Shown here: positions 46,313 to 59,290 of the stretch, piece after piece | How the letters are laid out: the number at the start of each line of letters is the position of its first letter | Numbering within the stretch: position 1 is the first letter of the stretch | Assembly: GCF_000715075.1 (NCBI RefSeq) | Contig: NC_134097.1 | Location: forward strand, 65,691,190-65,755,189 | Origin: Nicotiana tabacum | Taxonomy: Eukaryota > Streptophyta > Magnoliopsida > Solanales > Solanaceae | DNA length: 64,000 bases | Reading direction: 5' to 3' | Notes under the pieces: model-generated | Databases searched by the model: none | What the model was told of the DNA's origin: nothing | Seen by the model: the letters and a program-made list of their open reading frames with translations, nothing else | Made by a program: the position numbers and the translations under genes

Positions 46313-49300
46313 TGTTGATACCCAATTTTTATTATGCATAAATACTTTCAAAATAGCATATATAAGCATGTACATGGTTTTTATAATTTTCTATAATTTT
46401 AAGGATTTTAAATTGATTTATTTCCTTCCCTTTTACTAATAAAATCCCCAATAATTATCCGTGCATTTTTATAATTGCATTTTGCATTTTAAAGCTAAAT
46501 TACATATAATTGCAATATTAGCCTTATTAATGTATAATTACATTTATATGCATAAAATTGATCTTCTATATAATTACAATGTTAAATATCTATTTTAAAT
46601 CATTCTAGTACACAAAATTATTATTTTTTAAATTATCTGTTATTCATTATAAATTATATAGGGATAAATTGGCTTTTTAAAATATAGCCAGATTATATTT
46701 CAATCATAGCCTAAATTAAACCCAATACCCAACCCAATTCCTAATCAAATTACCCGACCCTGGCCCTAAGTGAAATTATCCGACCCAAGACCCATCAAAT
46801 CCTGGCCGTTAATCTATAAGATCAAAAACCCTTGTTCATTCCTTCCTTTTTTTAACTCTAAACGACCCCTAACCCTAACCATTTTTCATAGACCGCAACC
46901 TCTGTATTCTCTCATCTCATCTCCTCTCACCGTGACTCAACCAAACTTTAGCCCTTCAAACCACCGACCTCGCTTCTCCGGTGATCTCTCATTGACTCCT
47001 AAGCCTCCAATGGCTTCTCTAATGCCATGCTTGCCTTCTCTAAGGTCTTCAAGGGCCCAGGGCCACGTCGACTTGCATCTAGGGTTTGTCACTTGTCTGT
47101 TCTTGTCTACTCCAGTGTGATTTCGAGAAAAATCATGTCGTATTTGTTACGATCCTTGGGATTCTAGACAGGTTCTTTCTTCTCTATTTGGGTTTCTTCT
47201 GAAACACTAATTTCTGCCTACATCTCCTAGATCTATACAAATTTAAAATGATTTGAGTTTGTTTCTTTGATGTTTTATAATGTCCTTGGAACTCTTTACG
47301 AGAATCATGTGATTTCAAGTGTTTTCACCTTCTTATAAAATATTAGGGTTTCAGAACTTCTTTTAAAACTTTGTTTAAATTGATTCTTTAGGTTTAAACT
47401 TCTATTTCTTACATATTTCGACTGATTCTATGATTTTACTACCTTTTCAACTCGCATATGTTGAAAGACCTAATTTTCTAGATTTCTTCGTTTGGTTCTG
47501 TGTATTAGCATGACTGCTCGTTTCTTGTTTGAGTTTCTATGACTATCTTGTCTCAAATATGTTCTTACTGAGTTTTTAGCCTAACTTATATAACCTCTAT
47601 GTGTTGTGTTCGTCTTGACTGTTCAAGGCTCGCTTCTTTCTTTCAGTTCTATTTAACCTGCATGTTTGCTATGTCTGGTTATTTTTATCTTATTGTATTT
47701 ATATGTTGAATACTGAATCCTGAATCTCTCTTTGATTGACTCTGACCTCCTTATTTCTTGGCTTGATTTGAAAACTTCCCTTTAGAACTTCGATTCTCCT
47801 ATTTAAACTTGGTTTATTTGCTTATTTATGGGAACTCATGTTACTCTCCTTAAATCATTAATTTCGAGTCATTGATTCACTGATTTACTATATGCTGATT
47901 TTGATTATTTCCATATTCTGCAACTTTATTTTGTTTTTCTTATGTTATTTGGTTAACCGGGTATTTTACTAATTCTGCACTAGCTGTTTCCTTAACTGAA
48001 CTCTTATGTACTTACCCATAATTGTCTATTTTGTACCTGATACCCTACTTGATTTCTTTCCTTAAATATTTTCTGCCCATTACCGTTGGTTGATTACCTC
48101 TTAATTAAAGGAGTACTTGCATTGATTTGATACTGATTAGTACTTGGTTCCATAATTACTATACTACTGTGATTCTTGCCTTATTTTACCTAATTTCAAA
48201 CTACTTTATATACACACTATCTTATTAACACAAACACACGAACACATTGGGTAAAAACTCTCTCTCACACAAAAACTCTCTTCTGCTCTCTTTTCTCTGG
48301 TTACTTGCTATTGTTCTAAGTCAGCTGGATGCAATCCAAGGCTGATTACTCTACTCTCTTGCTCCTCACTATATTTACTACCTTCTGTACTGGTATGTTC
48401 TGACTTCAATTCATGTTCCAAAAATGATATGGTCCTTTTATTATTTCAATTCATCCTGTTTCTAGTCTACTTTTACTTATGGTTTCATTGTGAAACATGT
48501 AGTTAATATGTTTACATTATTAGCATGTTATGTACTCCCCTTCCTTAGGATCAGTATGAACATGTTACCCCCTTCATGTAGTCTATCTCCATGTGGTCTT
48601 GCTCTATCTGGTTTCTGGTTTGAATCTCCTCGTAAAGTAGTGTGCACTCCTAAACTTGTATGAGTCTAGGGATTGATTTTAAATCATGTTGATCCTATGC
48701 TGAACCCCTTAAGCATTGTTGATTCTGTGGCTATGTCTAATTACTGTTTCTGAGCATGTCTATACCAATTCCAAATACTTCTGCCTGCTATGTGTTTACC
48801 ATTATGTGCTTCACGTATCCCCAATTCCCATTTACCCCTATGTGAAGGCTTGTGGTACTAAACCTGTCTTGGTTCTTTGTTTGGTGTGTGATGTTGAGCC
48901 TACTTTGGTCTTGAGGTTGGTCTGTTGTTTGTTGATTGCCCTACTCTTTTCAAAACTGTCTCATTGAATAACTCCTCTGTTGTTTTACTAAACTATTTCA
49001 TGCAAACCCCTTTTTAATACTGTTGTCCCACTAAAACCTTTCAAACTGTGTCAAGCACTCTCACTATACTCCTAAGTCACTAGGTTCTTCCCCCTCCAGT
49101 ATGTGTACTGCTTGGGAATCCTCTTGAGAACCCTCTGAACTCTGGCAAACTGAGGCTGGCCCTTCCACACTGCACATACTCAATTTGGTTACCAAGTCTA
49201 GGTGTGAGCACTGCCCGGGATCCTTGAGATCCTTAGGGAAATCTGACGCGCCTAGACAATTACACTGTCTATGGAATTTGGGAATTTGAGGCTGTTGGAG

Positions 49301-51014
49301 GCTTTGGAAATCTGGGTCTATTTGTAGGCTCCTTATAAAATAACTTCTTATTTTTCTTATCTACTTATGTAATTCATCCATATGGTCTGTAATAATTTGT
49401 AAACAAATATTGGGGTAACTAGTGAAAAAGGGTGGGTAGTTACATGTTTGTGCGGTAATACGGGTAGAAACCATGCCTATAGGACTTTATATTTTGCTAT
49501 GATTGCCTTACCAAATAGAAACCATGCCTATAGGACTTTAAAATTTGCTATGTTTTCCTTACCAAGTAGAAGCTATGCCTATAGGACTTTATATTTTGCT
49601 ATGTTAGAAATCATGGCTATAGATCTCAAAGTGGTTCCAATAATAAAAATCATGTTATAGGTCTTAAAATCAACTTCACAAGTAGACACCATACCTATAG
49701 AATATGATCCAGTCCAACTTCTATTATAACAGATATTTATATGTGCTTTTATTTGTTATAATGCCTACTAGTTTCTAAAATCAGTTTTAAGCAACTAGAT
49801 ATCATGCCTATAGGGAACACCACCGAAATTCCGCCTATAGATTTAAACCAGTTTAGTTTGAATAAATCAACCAAGTCCATGATTAGTTCACTGCAAAACT
49901 AGTTTAATTAGTGGTTTAATTTCCCTTAAATGAGTTCTTTCAAAACCTACCTTAATCTATCATTAGACATTATGCCTATAGGGATTTAAGAGTCTGTTTT
50001 TAAAATCTACCCAGTCTTACTATAAAAAGTAATTATCATTATTCCACGTATAGGCAAACCTTTAGGGCGTTTCCAAATCCTGTAATTCTAAAACTGTTTC
50101 TGTGACTTAATGTCGTTCTTATTTTGCCAGGCTTTAAAAATCAGTAGGCAACTGATAGGGCCATTACATCTAAGTTTATAAAATAAATTGCCTATCTTCT
50201 GTCTCTTGATATTCACTTAGACATCATGCCTTAGGATACTGTTTAACAAAAGGCCCTTATTTGTGCTTGAGTTGTGCTGCTTATGTGTATCGTTTGAGGA
50301 GGTAAACTTGCGCCTATAATTGCTCCCTTTCATCTTATGTGTTGAGGTCCTAATTGTTCTTGCCTGTTGCATTACTATTTTCACCTTTAAAGCCTTAGGG
50401 GTCTATCTAGAATTACCTATAGGTAGAGGTCCTAAAATTCCTCCAGAACCAGTAAGAAGGAACGTGTAATAGCACGCAATAGGGATTGCTGACCAACACT
50501 CGTTTTAATGACCACTAAGGGGGTGGGAAGGGTGGATATGAGATATGATGACTACGTGCTAATGTCACGTGTAGTCCCTCATTGAAGAGTGTTTATCGGA
50601 CATTGTGTAGGGTGATCCTATAGGCTAACCAACCTAGGACTCCCCCTTTTCCAAAATTCCTTTGTTTAAACTGTGTTTTATACAACGTGTAACGTGCTTT
50701 AATTGCAAATTATTTGATTCAAACTATTTATTTGTTCATGGACTAATTAAAAAATATAAGTTCGGTTGGGACCCACAGTTGTGAACCAAGAGCGGTACCT
50801 AACACCTACCTTCCGAGGTCCTTTCGAGCCCTTACCCTAATCTATGGTAATGCAAACCAATCCAAGAATTAATCACTCTAGGAGCCCTAACGCACCATAA
50901 CACGTTAGGTGGCGACTCTTCAAATACCCAATTCCCAAAAGGAAGGGAGTTATTATCCCCCATGTAGTTTCGAAACCCAGACCTCTCTCCGCAGAGGAAA
51001 AAAGGGGCGCGACA
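46313..51014 (+). repeat. Tat LTR D (3' LTR, plus strand)
   Basis: 4702 bases, beginning TGTTGATACCCAATTTTT and ending ...aggggcgcgaca. Its orientation is opposite to the neighbouring Tat pieces. A tandem repeat lies at 49455-49625 and further cctatag motifs up to 50000. It ends exactly where the protease of element B begins, without a matching target duplication on the left (tcagc against atgtc), because the left flank is the element's own 3' UTR. Confidence 0.8.
49455..49625. repeat. tandem repeat of about 54 bases in LTR D
   Basis: Three copies containing agaaaccatgcctatagg, actttatattttgctatg and a ccttaccaa(g/a)tag link. It carries the same catgcctatagg core (inverse of cctataggcatg) as the repeats in LTRs A, C and E. 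Confidence 0.85.
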
Positions 51015-51432
51015 ATGTCTAATACCTATAATTCAACGTCAAACCAAGTCGTACCCATCTGCAAACATACGTTGATTTCCCCAATCGTGGCCCTTTAGGA
51101 CATATCGAATGTTTTCACGTTCATAGTTCCTGCTCGTATCTCATGCAAACCCCTTTACCCAGCCTCTTCAAAGTGGTCAGCGGACATATGTTGAAGCTCG
51201 AACCCATATTTATCAGGACCTTGGTGATGAATTTTTCCATAAACTGCATTTTGATATATAGTGCTCTGTAGTGACTCAATCCTTCCGGTGGCAGCTCGTC
51301 TTCGTGAAAAGTGATCTTGTAGCTTTCTAACACTGGCCCTACCATATTGGCCATATCTCCACTAGTGATGTTATTGGGTACATAAGCTGCATTCAACACT
51401 TTTAACAATGCATTCCTATGCGCCTCTGAATT
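51015..51432 (-). pseudogene. aspartic protease of Tat element B, truncated
   Basis: The 95-codon frame (51408-51121) reads MLKVLNAAYVPNNI, MANMVGPVLESYKITFHEDE, LSHYRALYIKMQ and then KVLINMGSSFNICPLTTLKR. The LINMGSS block is the catalytic loop; N-M stands where D-N or D-G is usual, so the catalytic aspartate is lost. The frame then drifts and LTR D cuts it at 51014. Confidence 0.8.
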
Positions 51433-53760
51433 TTACAATAGTGATAAAACAAATATCTGAGTAGGGTTTTTGTTCAGATGGTCGACCATAGAATACACTC
51501 TCACTTGCACCTTTCTCCAAAGATCATCCGGGCCAGTTTCAATGATTGGCTGCTTGGGAGCGGATTCTTTACTTGTTCCTCCCAAATGCTCGAGCATGTA
51601 TACCATACCAGTTCTGGTCATGCCTTGTGCGGCACCTATTTCTTCAATTTTCCCCTTTCCTTTCCTTCTTGCCTTTGTAGCATAGTCACATGGTATAGCA
51701 TTGGACTTAAAGGACGGTGTAGGTGCTACCATCACAGTGAAAGGTGTGGTCACTTCCACCTCTAACGGAGTTGGCATGGCTGAGGGCGTTGTTACTTTGA
51801 CCTCAAACGGAGTCGGTGCGGCTACTTCAACCTTAATCATGACTGGATTTGCACCACAACAGGTGTGAGAGTGATTGGAGGTATTTTAGGTTTATCCCCT
51901 TCACGAATTAGCCCGATTAATTCTTCTAGATCCCATTCTTCATCAATTTCGATCATATTTATCCTTTCGCCCTTGTGATCTGGTAGAGGATTATTGCAGA
52001 CGTTAGGTGCAGCCTCCTTTGCTTATATAACCTTGGTGTCAATCCACATATGGATCTTATCCTTCAAAGTGCGACATTAATTGATGGTATGACCCTTCAT
52101 GCCCGAGTGGTAGGCACATGTCTTGTTTTGATTGACTCACTGAGAGGAGTTTTCCATGACAATGGTGGGAATGAAAGTGACATAAGCGGTAGCCTTTAGT
52201 CTTTCATACAATTGGTCGATAGGTTCAGCAATATGAGTGTATTGTCTGGGCGGTCTACGATCAAAATTTGGTTTGGGTTGTTGGTAGTTTTGGCGGGCTT
52301 GTGTCGAGTGGTAATATACTTAGTGAGTGTTATAAGTATGGTAAGTGGTGGCGGGTTGTTGGCATCTGAGCGGTGAAGACTGATATGTGGGTAGTGGTGT
52401 TTGGTATGTGAGAGGAGAGTTTGAACCTTGGGCTACCATCACTGCCCCTACTTTTTTCTTTTTAGAAATACCGCCCGACTACAAGGCTTTGTTTGTAGTC
52501 TAGAGTGCTTCAAAATTTGTCACTATTCTACTTTTAATTCCCTCTTCTATTCTTTCTCCCAGTTTGATGATATCGGAGAACTTATGATTTTCAATTAACA
52601 TCAACCTTTCATAGTATTGTGGATCTTGAGCTCTAACGTAGAACTTATTCATATGTTCTTCTTTCAGTACTAGCTTACATTCGTAGCTTCTGACCTCCAT
52701 CGAGTAGCATGCTAGCAGAAAGTTTCTTTTGGCTTCTTCTTAAGATTCTGAATATAGAAGACATCTGACATATTTCTGTATTGAACCTGAACCGATCCAT
52801 AAAATCTGATGCCATGCTTACCTAGTCAACCCATTTCTTTGGATTTTGACTGATGTACCAAAATAAGGCGTCTCCAGTGTGGCTCCTCATGAACAGCTTC
52901 ATGAGGATTCTTTCATCTTTACCAACCCCAACAATCTTGTCACAATATGTTATCAAGTGTACCTTAGGTTCACCTGTCCCGTAGAACATTTCGAACTTAA
53001 GAGGTTTGTAACCCTCCAGTAGTTCTACATCTGGATGATTACATAAATCTTCATAATTCAGACCTTTGATGTCTTTACCACCTTCAACACCCTAGGCTCG
53101 ACTAGTAAGCTTCTTGAGCTCCTATGCCATATTCTTGATATGCAGGGCATTCTCGGCAGATTCAGGTATGTATAGGGTTTGTTGTGGAGTGTGGGGTAAG
53201 GTTTCCACATATATGGGGTTGCTTTGATGGACTATAGGAATTTGGACGTAGTGGTAGTCGTTGGTTGATTTTTGGGGATCAGGGGTAGGTTGCGCTGCAT
53301 TTTGAGAAGTATGGTAGGTGGTGGTTTATGGATCCTTGGTTGGATGGTGATGATGTTGTGAAGGGGTTGGTACTGGTGGAGGATTAGGATTTTGAGGAGG
53401 TGTGTCATACTGATGAGGTGCAGGATGATATTTTTGGTTTTGTGTGTTTTGTGGCGGTGCTGAATTTTGAGCATTTGTGTTCTGTTTGTTGATATCGGGG
53501 ACATTCAGGGTAAGGGAAAGATTTGTCAAGTTTCGAACCTGCTCAAGTTCCCATTGTAACTCTAATATCTTTGTTCTAACCGTAAAACCAAGTCATTTTG
53601 TGTCGGAGTACTCCGACCATCTGAGGTTTCCGCATTCTCAGTGTTTTCCTTTGGTCTTTCCTAATAACACTCATATCGTCTATTTTAGTTTTTCCCTTTC
53701 TTTTAGGGTCACTTGGAGGAGGAAGAGGTGGAGGACCTCTAGATCTGGCATGGTATGCTG
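51433..53760 (-). pseudogene. gag of Tat element B
   Basis: Starts near 53757 (MPDLEVLHLFLL). A Pro/Gln/Asn-rich segment follows (53529-53326), then capsid: DVELLEGYKPLKFEMFYGTG and KLFMRSHTGDALFWYI (about 53040-52870), and RFRFNTEICQ. A separate frame (52700-52500) holds YYERLMLIENHKFSDIIKLG. The last frame (51840-51433) is the EVEV-repeat linker with GMTRTGMVYMLEHLGG. An in-frame stop near 52830 and several shifts break it. Gag would form the virus-like particle in the cytoplasm. Confidence 0.8.
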
Positions 53761-53769
53761 ATGATGTCA

Positions 53770-54299
53770 GTATGCACGAACGAACCTTAGGGGATGGGAA
53801 TAAACAAACAAAAAAAAGAAGAAAACCAAATGGTAAACAAGTCAGTAAGGATTACTTAAAAGGATGTTTGCGGTATTTAAAAACATATTGAAGAATTATA
53901 AATTTGCATCCTAATTTAGGGACCTCATTTTGCCCGAGGTAGGCCTACGCGACATATAGATTTTCGAGAATATCGATGTCAATAGCTGTGTTATTTCAAT
54001 AATATGATAAATGAACTAATCTATACTAAAACGAACAATAATTTTAAAGAGTCACTAATGGCATGTGCCTTATTACAACTGAAGTCTAAAACGAGTCTAG
54101 AAAGCAAGCAAGAACATCACTCCTAATCTATTTGGTCCCAAAAGAACCTTCTCCATGCTTGTCCTTCTTTTCTCCATCAATCAGATTCACCAGGTCGTGC
54201 ATGTCCAGCAGTAGATATGACCTTATTAGGAGCCCTCCTTCATTATCATCCATATTTTGACAGCCTGGAACCCTTTTTCTCATGTTCCATTCAAGCTCT
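53770..54299 (-). other. spacer between ORF1 and gag of element B
   Basis: AT-rich, no supported frame. It includes a poly-A stretch near 53810 and short tracts with stops in all frames. Ogre-type elements usually have such an untranslated spacer between ORF1 and gag. Confidence 0.45.
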
Positions 54300-55690
54300 A
54301 TCAATCCCTACTCAAAAATATTCCAGCCTTTCAATTGACCTAGAAGCGATTGCTCTCCATCCTTTGATTACTTCCATGTCCACTTTATGTTGCTCTAAAT
54401 GCCTGGCTTCAGACTCAAAAACCATTTTGCACAACATCCTGTATTTGACTTGTGCTTCAGCAGCGTCGTCTATAGCCCTATTCTTTAGATTAATCCCTGG
54501 CTTGACATCCCCCGCTATATCATCTACCAACCATGATGGATAGAAGTGAACATGGCCGGCATGACACCGATCTGGCTTGATGGTATCCTTCTCCATAGTG
54601 ATATTTTGACGCCACATGTGTTGTGCCTCGAACTTGAATGGAATGGCATTCCCCTGGAAGTCTGCTTTGTACTGAACTATTTTAGAGATTCATGGTATAA
54701 CCTATTTTCTCCCAGCTTGCCTCATAACCCTGATGGGAGCATAAAGCTTGATTCCCCTCAGTCTGATTAGCATTAGATAAGGAGTATCTCTCGACCTGAT
54801 GATGAATTCACTGTTAAGGAACCACTCAAACATCCAATGTTCTTTGTCATGAGTCAAATTGCTAAAGAAATGTTCCCTGCTCACAACATTTTCTAGTTGC
54901 GCGAATTTGTTTGGGTTAAATGTCATTCTCTCCAGATGATGATAGGCTATGTGGTCATTCCATGGTCGTCGTGGAATTTCTTGATGGTATTTTCCCCTCT
55001 GAAGGTGTTCCAACAACCATACTTGCAGCAATAGATTACAGCCCTCAAAGTGCCTATACCACTTTTTGCAACGATCGAAAGCCTGGTACATATCAGCCAA
55101 AATCACAGGGACAATAGTATAAGTTTTCGCCTCAATCCCATCCATTAAGGTCTTAGTGACCATAGCTAGGAAAGTGTGGATCATTTCTCCTTATATTGGA
55201 AATACCAACATCACCTAAAAACAGACAATGAATACAAAAACTCGGCGGTGAGTCCAAACCAAAGAAGTAATGGCAAACTCATCATGGTAAAGGATGTGTG
55301 ACTTGTTGTGCCCATGACGCTTATAGAGGAAATCGAATGGTATGTAACACTTCTTCAGACAGAATAAATCATCATTTTCCCGAAACACATCATTTTCAAG
55401 AAACCTTAAGAAATGCCATTTTTCGGTACCACCAAACCAGGGCTATACCATGGGAGCGCAGCGAAACCTCCTATTTCTTCTAAAAGAGGAGTCATTTCTA
55501 TGTCACAAAAACAAAAAATGACTCTCTTCTCATCCCAGAATATACTGGCGGCCTCAATTAATGCATTATTTGGCCGAATGTCTAACATAGAGGGTAAATT
55601 CCCGAGGACTATCTTCACATAGTTTTTGTCACTTGGTGGGAGATTTTCCCACCAATCCAGCAACAAAAGTGGGATGTTTTGAACCATGCC
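54300..55690 (-). pseudogene. Ogre-like ORF1 with plant-mobile-domain-like region
   Basis: An extra ORF upstream of gag, a hallmark of Ogre and related Tat elements; the molecular role is unknown. The first frame (55687-55406) has LLDWWENLPPSDKNYV, IRPNNALIEAASIFWD and DIEMTPLLEEIGGFA. The second (55184-54702, 160 codons) has PVILADMYQAFDRCKKW and FEGCNLLLQVWLLEHL, which match the plant mobile domain style seen in aminotransferase-like proteins. The third (54617-54312) has MWRQNITMEKD and a coiled-coil-like end. Shifts at about 55400-55190 and a stop at 54702 inactivate it. Confidence 0.75.
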
Positions 55691-56564
55691 AAACCTGGGG
55701 ACTTCGTGCCTCCTTTTTGCAAAACAAATAGAGTTATCCCTTTCCCCCTACGGATTTGGCTATTTACACATCAATGATCAACATATTGGCATGTTTTCTC
55801 CAAATAATGCACATACCGTGATTGTGTCCATTGGGATTATGGAAATCCCGACGGACTTTGGAAAAGGCTTGCCTTAGCAAGTTATTATGCGGACAACTTT
55901 CTAACCCATACTAGGCTTGGATATGATGCAAGCACAGTTAATATCAGAGTGGAGGTTTATAGAAGAGTCTAAACCGGTACCCTCAATGAGACCACTTGAT
56001 AGGAAAAAGCACAGAAACGTCGACTGCACCGTTGATCGACTAGTTTTACCGCAAATAAGCCTTTCAAAATTGAAAGGGGTGGTTTAGGAAGAAGTAGACA
56101 CTCATCAAATGCTCCTATGGTATTAATTACGCACGATTAGAATATGATGTGGAGCATGCTTTATTCAAAGATGAAACAACACGTTATCAAATATTTTGCA
56201 TGATGAAAATAGTAAATGCAGTTTTGAATGAAATGTAAAGACATAAAAAAAGGAAATCAAGGAAGAAGTTAGTTCATGCAATGTGTAAATTGTAATAAAG
56301 TAGACAAGGGAGTGAGGGTGTGGAGAGACATGATGTAGTAGTTCTTAAAAAAATATCTAAAGGAAAGTGCATGTTATGACCGAATTGAGTAGAGATTTGC
56401 ATAAGAATTCAAATAAATGGAAAATGGGGAAAAGGGTATACAGGTAGCAATTAAGGGAAATGGGAGGGGGATATTCATATAATAGCAAAAATAATAAAGA
56501 CACATTTATCATTAAATACTAATTCATATAGATCAAGTTCGCTTATGGTAAGAGCCTAATAATA
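55691..56564 (-). other. leader of Tat element B
   Basis: Between primer site and ORF1. AG-rich on the plus strand (56280-56480) with no supported frame. It would contain the packaging signal, but I see no specific structure. Confidence 0.5.
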
Positions 56565-56582
56565 TCCCCAACAGAGTCGGCA
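56565..56582 (-). promoter_or_regulatory. primer-binding site, tRNA-Arg type
   Basis: Minus-strand TGCCGACTCTGTTGGGGA, three bases after the LTR end (56586). Complementary, with one or two changes, to the 3' end of a plant tRNA-Arg (ending in ...GAGTCGCCA). A tRNA-Arg primer is characteristic of Ogre/Tat elements and marks this as a 5' LTR. Confidence 0.8.
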
Positions 56583-58870
56583 TGCTATCGCGCCCCTTTT
56601 TCTCGCGAAATCGGGTTTCGACACATGACAACTCTTTTAAGGAAGGTGTTAAAAGAGAGAGTCTCCACCTAACGGGTTTGATGTGCGTTCGGGCACCTAT
56701 TTGCAAATAACTCAAGTTTAACTAGTTTCCGTCACCAAAGATCGGGTAAGTGCTAAAATTAGCTCGAAGAGAAGGTGTTAGGCACGTTGCGAGGCCCATA
56801 GTTGTGGGTTGCGGCGGAACTCGAATTATATGAATTAGCCCGAAACAAGAGGAAAAGGCAAGAGGTTGAGGCAATTATTATCAAAATAATTGATTTTAAG
56901 ACAAGATGTGGGGGGGGGGGGGGGCTAATCTTTTTTAGCCTAAAGGATCACCCGTTCAACATAAAAAATACTTCGTAACTCCCTCAAGTTAGAGGGGGGG
57001 GTTACTCGTATTATTTACTGGGAATAGACTATCTCCTGCTACCCAATTACTCTCTTTAAGTTGTTACCTAAAGCACACTAGTTGATACTAAACCATGCCT
57101 TATATGTGCACTACCCGTCCCACGCCTGCAGCCCAAGAGGCGTTTGGACCTCTATTTTATTTTGGGTGGTTCTAGACTTAACTTAGGTTGCTCAAAATGA
57201 GAAAACTAGGCGACATACAAAACAAGTTAACTTCATGTAAAAGCAAATAAGGGCTCAAGTTAGCCTCCACACTTTGACAACAAATGCACGCGAACAAATT
57301 AGGTGTTTTGACAGTTTCAGAATTGAGACAAGTTAAAGTCATTAAGCCCTATAGACATGATTTCTACGTGACCTTGGAATTCAAACGTGTAGGAAGTCCT
57401 AGGTGCAAGATGCTATTTTAGAGGCATGCTTTCCGAATAACTATATATTTTTTGGAATCTAGTATAGATTACTGATGACTAATAGTGGCAATGAAACAAT
57501 ATCAAAAGTTTAATATTTGCACTTACAAGCGAGTGTGAATATCATATAGGTAAGATTTCTATAATTAGCGATTTAAATTGATTTTTGCTCTTATAGTCAT
57601 GTCTCCTAAGTGAGTAATTATAACAAGATCACATTAACCAATTAAAACCCTATAGGCATGATTACTAAATTGCAGATTGGTAGAACATAATCCTATGATC
57701 ATGGTATCTAGCAAACATGCTGCAGTTTAAAAGATTGGTCTTATTATTTCTTATAGGCATGATTTCTAACAAACATGTAGCAGCATGATATATTAAACGA
57801 ATAAAACACCTATATGCATGTTATCTAATACACACAGTAGCAGAACATGTTCGAGCAATTAAATACCTATAGGCAGGATTTTACCCATTTCATGCAAATA
57901 TTAAAAATAAACCCATTTTTTCAATTTTACTAACACCCCAATTATTATTACAACATTATTAAAGACCCAATGAGTGAAATAAATACTAAATTACAAAATA
58001 GCTATAGTGGACCTAAGGCAGGCCCAAAATATATCCGACCAGGCCAGGCCTTCAATCTCAAGTCCACATAGTTTCACAATAGCCCGAAAAATAATCTTCA
58101 TAGCCAAAACCCAGTATCCATCAAAGATTCTGAAAATAGCGATGTACACAAGCCCATTAGATCATTCAGTAGGTAGAAAGGGGAGTAAGATGGGTATTTA
58201 GGATAGAGTGCCAATGAACATTGGACCCCAATGTGTTAGAGTTCACAAAGGTCTCAAAATGGACCTTGAGTAGTGCTCACACCAGGGTGGTTAATAGAGG
58301 AGATTCAGGGAATGACTAAGGACCATGTTCTAGTGTGTTTGAGTTCACAAGTGTCTCAATTGGACCCCGAGTAGTGCTCACACTAGGGAGGTCAATGATA
58401 GAACCTATGTAGCCTTGACTATCAACCGGCTATGAATGAAAACTCCAAAGAGAATAGGCAACAAGTGAAAGAGGGTAAACTAGAGTTGAGGAACAACACT
58501 GAATGATAAAAGCATGGAGAAGTTGAGCACATAGATCATATAATCAAACATGATTTAGGTTTTTAAGAATAGACTTGTATACGGGTAAAATCGGAGAGCC
58601 TGATTTTACGATCGTTATGTCTTTTCGTAGCTTCACCTCAATCGGAGAGCCCGACACAGTTCGAGGTTTTGACCATGAGGGTTCTTTATGTTCGACCTCA
58701 GGGCAGCTTAAATATATGATTATTATAGATAAACGGGAAGTTCCCTAAGCACGTGGTCAAGGTTGACAACACCTACAAGAATAGTACTAGTCTGTACCAG
58801 ACTGCTAAGTAGATGAACCAGCTACATTTCTTTGTAATAAATGCATATGTACTATGTTGGGACTCCCCCT

Positions 58871-58890
58871 CCTGTATAAAGGGGACTCTT
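58871..58890 (+). promoter_or_regulatory. LTR TATA box
   Basis: TATAAAGGGGAC at 58875-58886, about 300 bases from the TG start, followed by an A-rich region with an aataaa at 58929. Similar to the minus-strand TATATAAAGGGG near 15160. Confidence 0.65.
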
Positions 58891-59262
58891 GTTATTTTTT
58901 GCACACATGACATTACACATAACATTCAATAAAAGAACATTATTTGCTTTCTAACTTAAACACATTCTCCCTTGATTCTATTACTTACATGTATTGCTTA
59001 TATTTATCGTGTTTCATTAATTGTTCTTCATTTATTACTCATTAATGATCATAAAGAGCCTTCATCAAAGCTCTCAAAATTGTTAGTCCTTCATCAGTCG
59101 TTCACAGCCTGATGCTTAGCTCGACCTTGAGGCCCCGATTCTCAGTCTCTCGGTTTGCTTAACACACTTCCTTTAAGCTCTTATCTTATTTTCTAGCCTC
59201 ACACTTAGCATCCATTGCCTAACAACTAGCATAAAAATAAATCACGTATTTTTAAACGTAAA

Positions 59263-59290
59263 TTACGTTAGGGAGGCCTCTCTAACGTAA
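59263..59290. repeat. 28-base near-perfect palindrome
   Basis: ttacgttagggagg (59263-59276) and cctctctaacgtaa (59277-59290) are reverse complements except for one pair, which would be G-U in RNA. It lies between the LTR-like part and the minus-strand promoter region of the insertion; role unknown. Confidence 0.6.

Noticed and set aside
46770..47120. 116-codon plus-strand frame in LTR D
   Set aside because: Lies wholly within the LTR, has no family match, and the same region in the other Tat LTRs is not open.
56910..56924. Run of 15 G (also 12 G at 16467-16478 and 10 G at 39022-39031) as quadruplex signal
   Set aside because: Single homopolymer runs in LTR or decayed DNA; length is unreliable in assemblies and there is no G4-type spacing.
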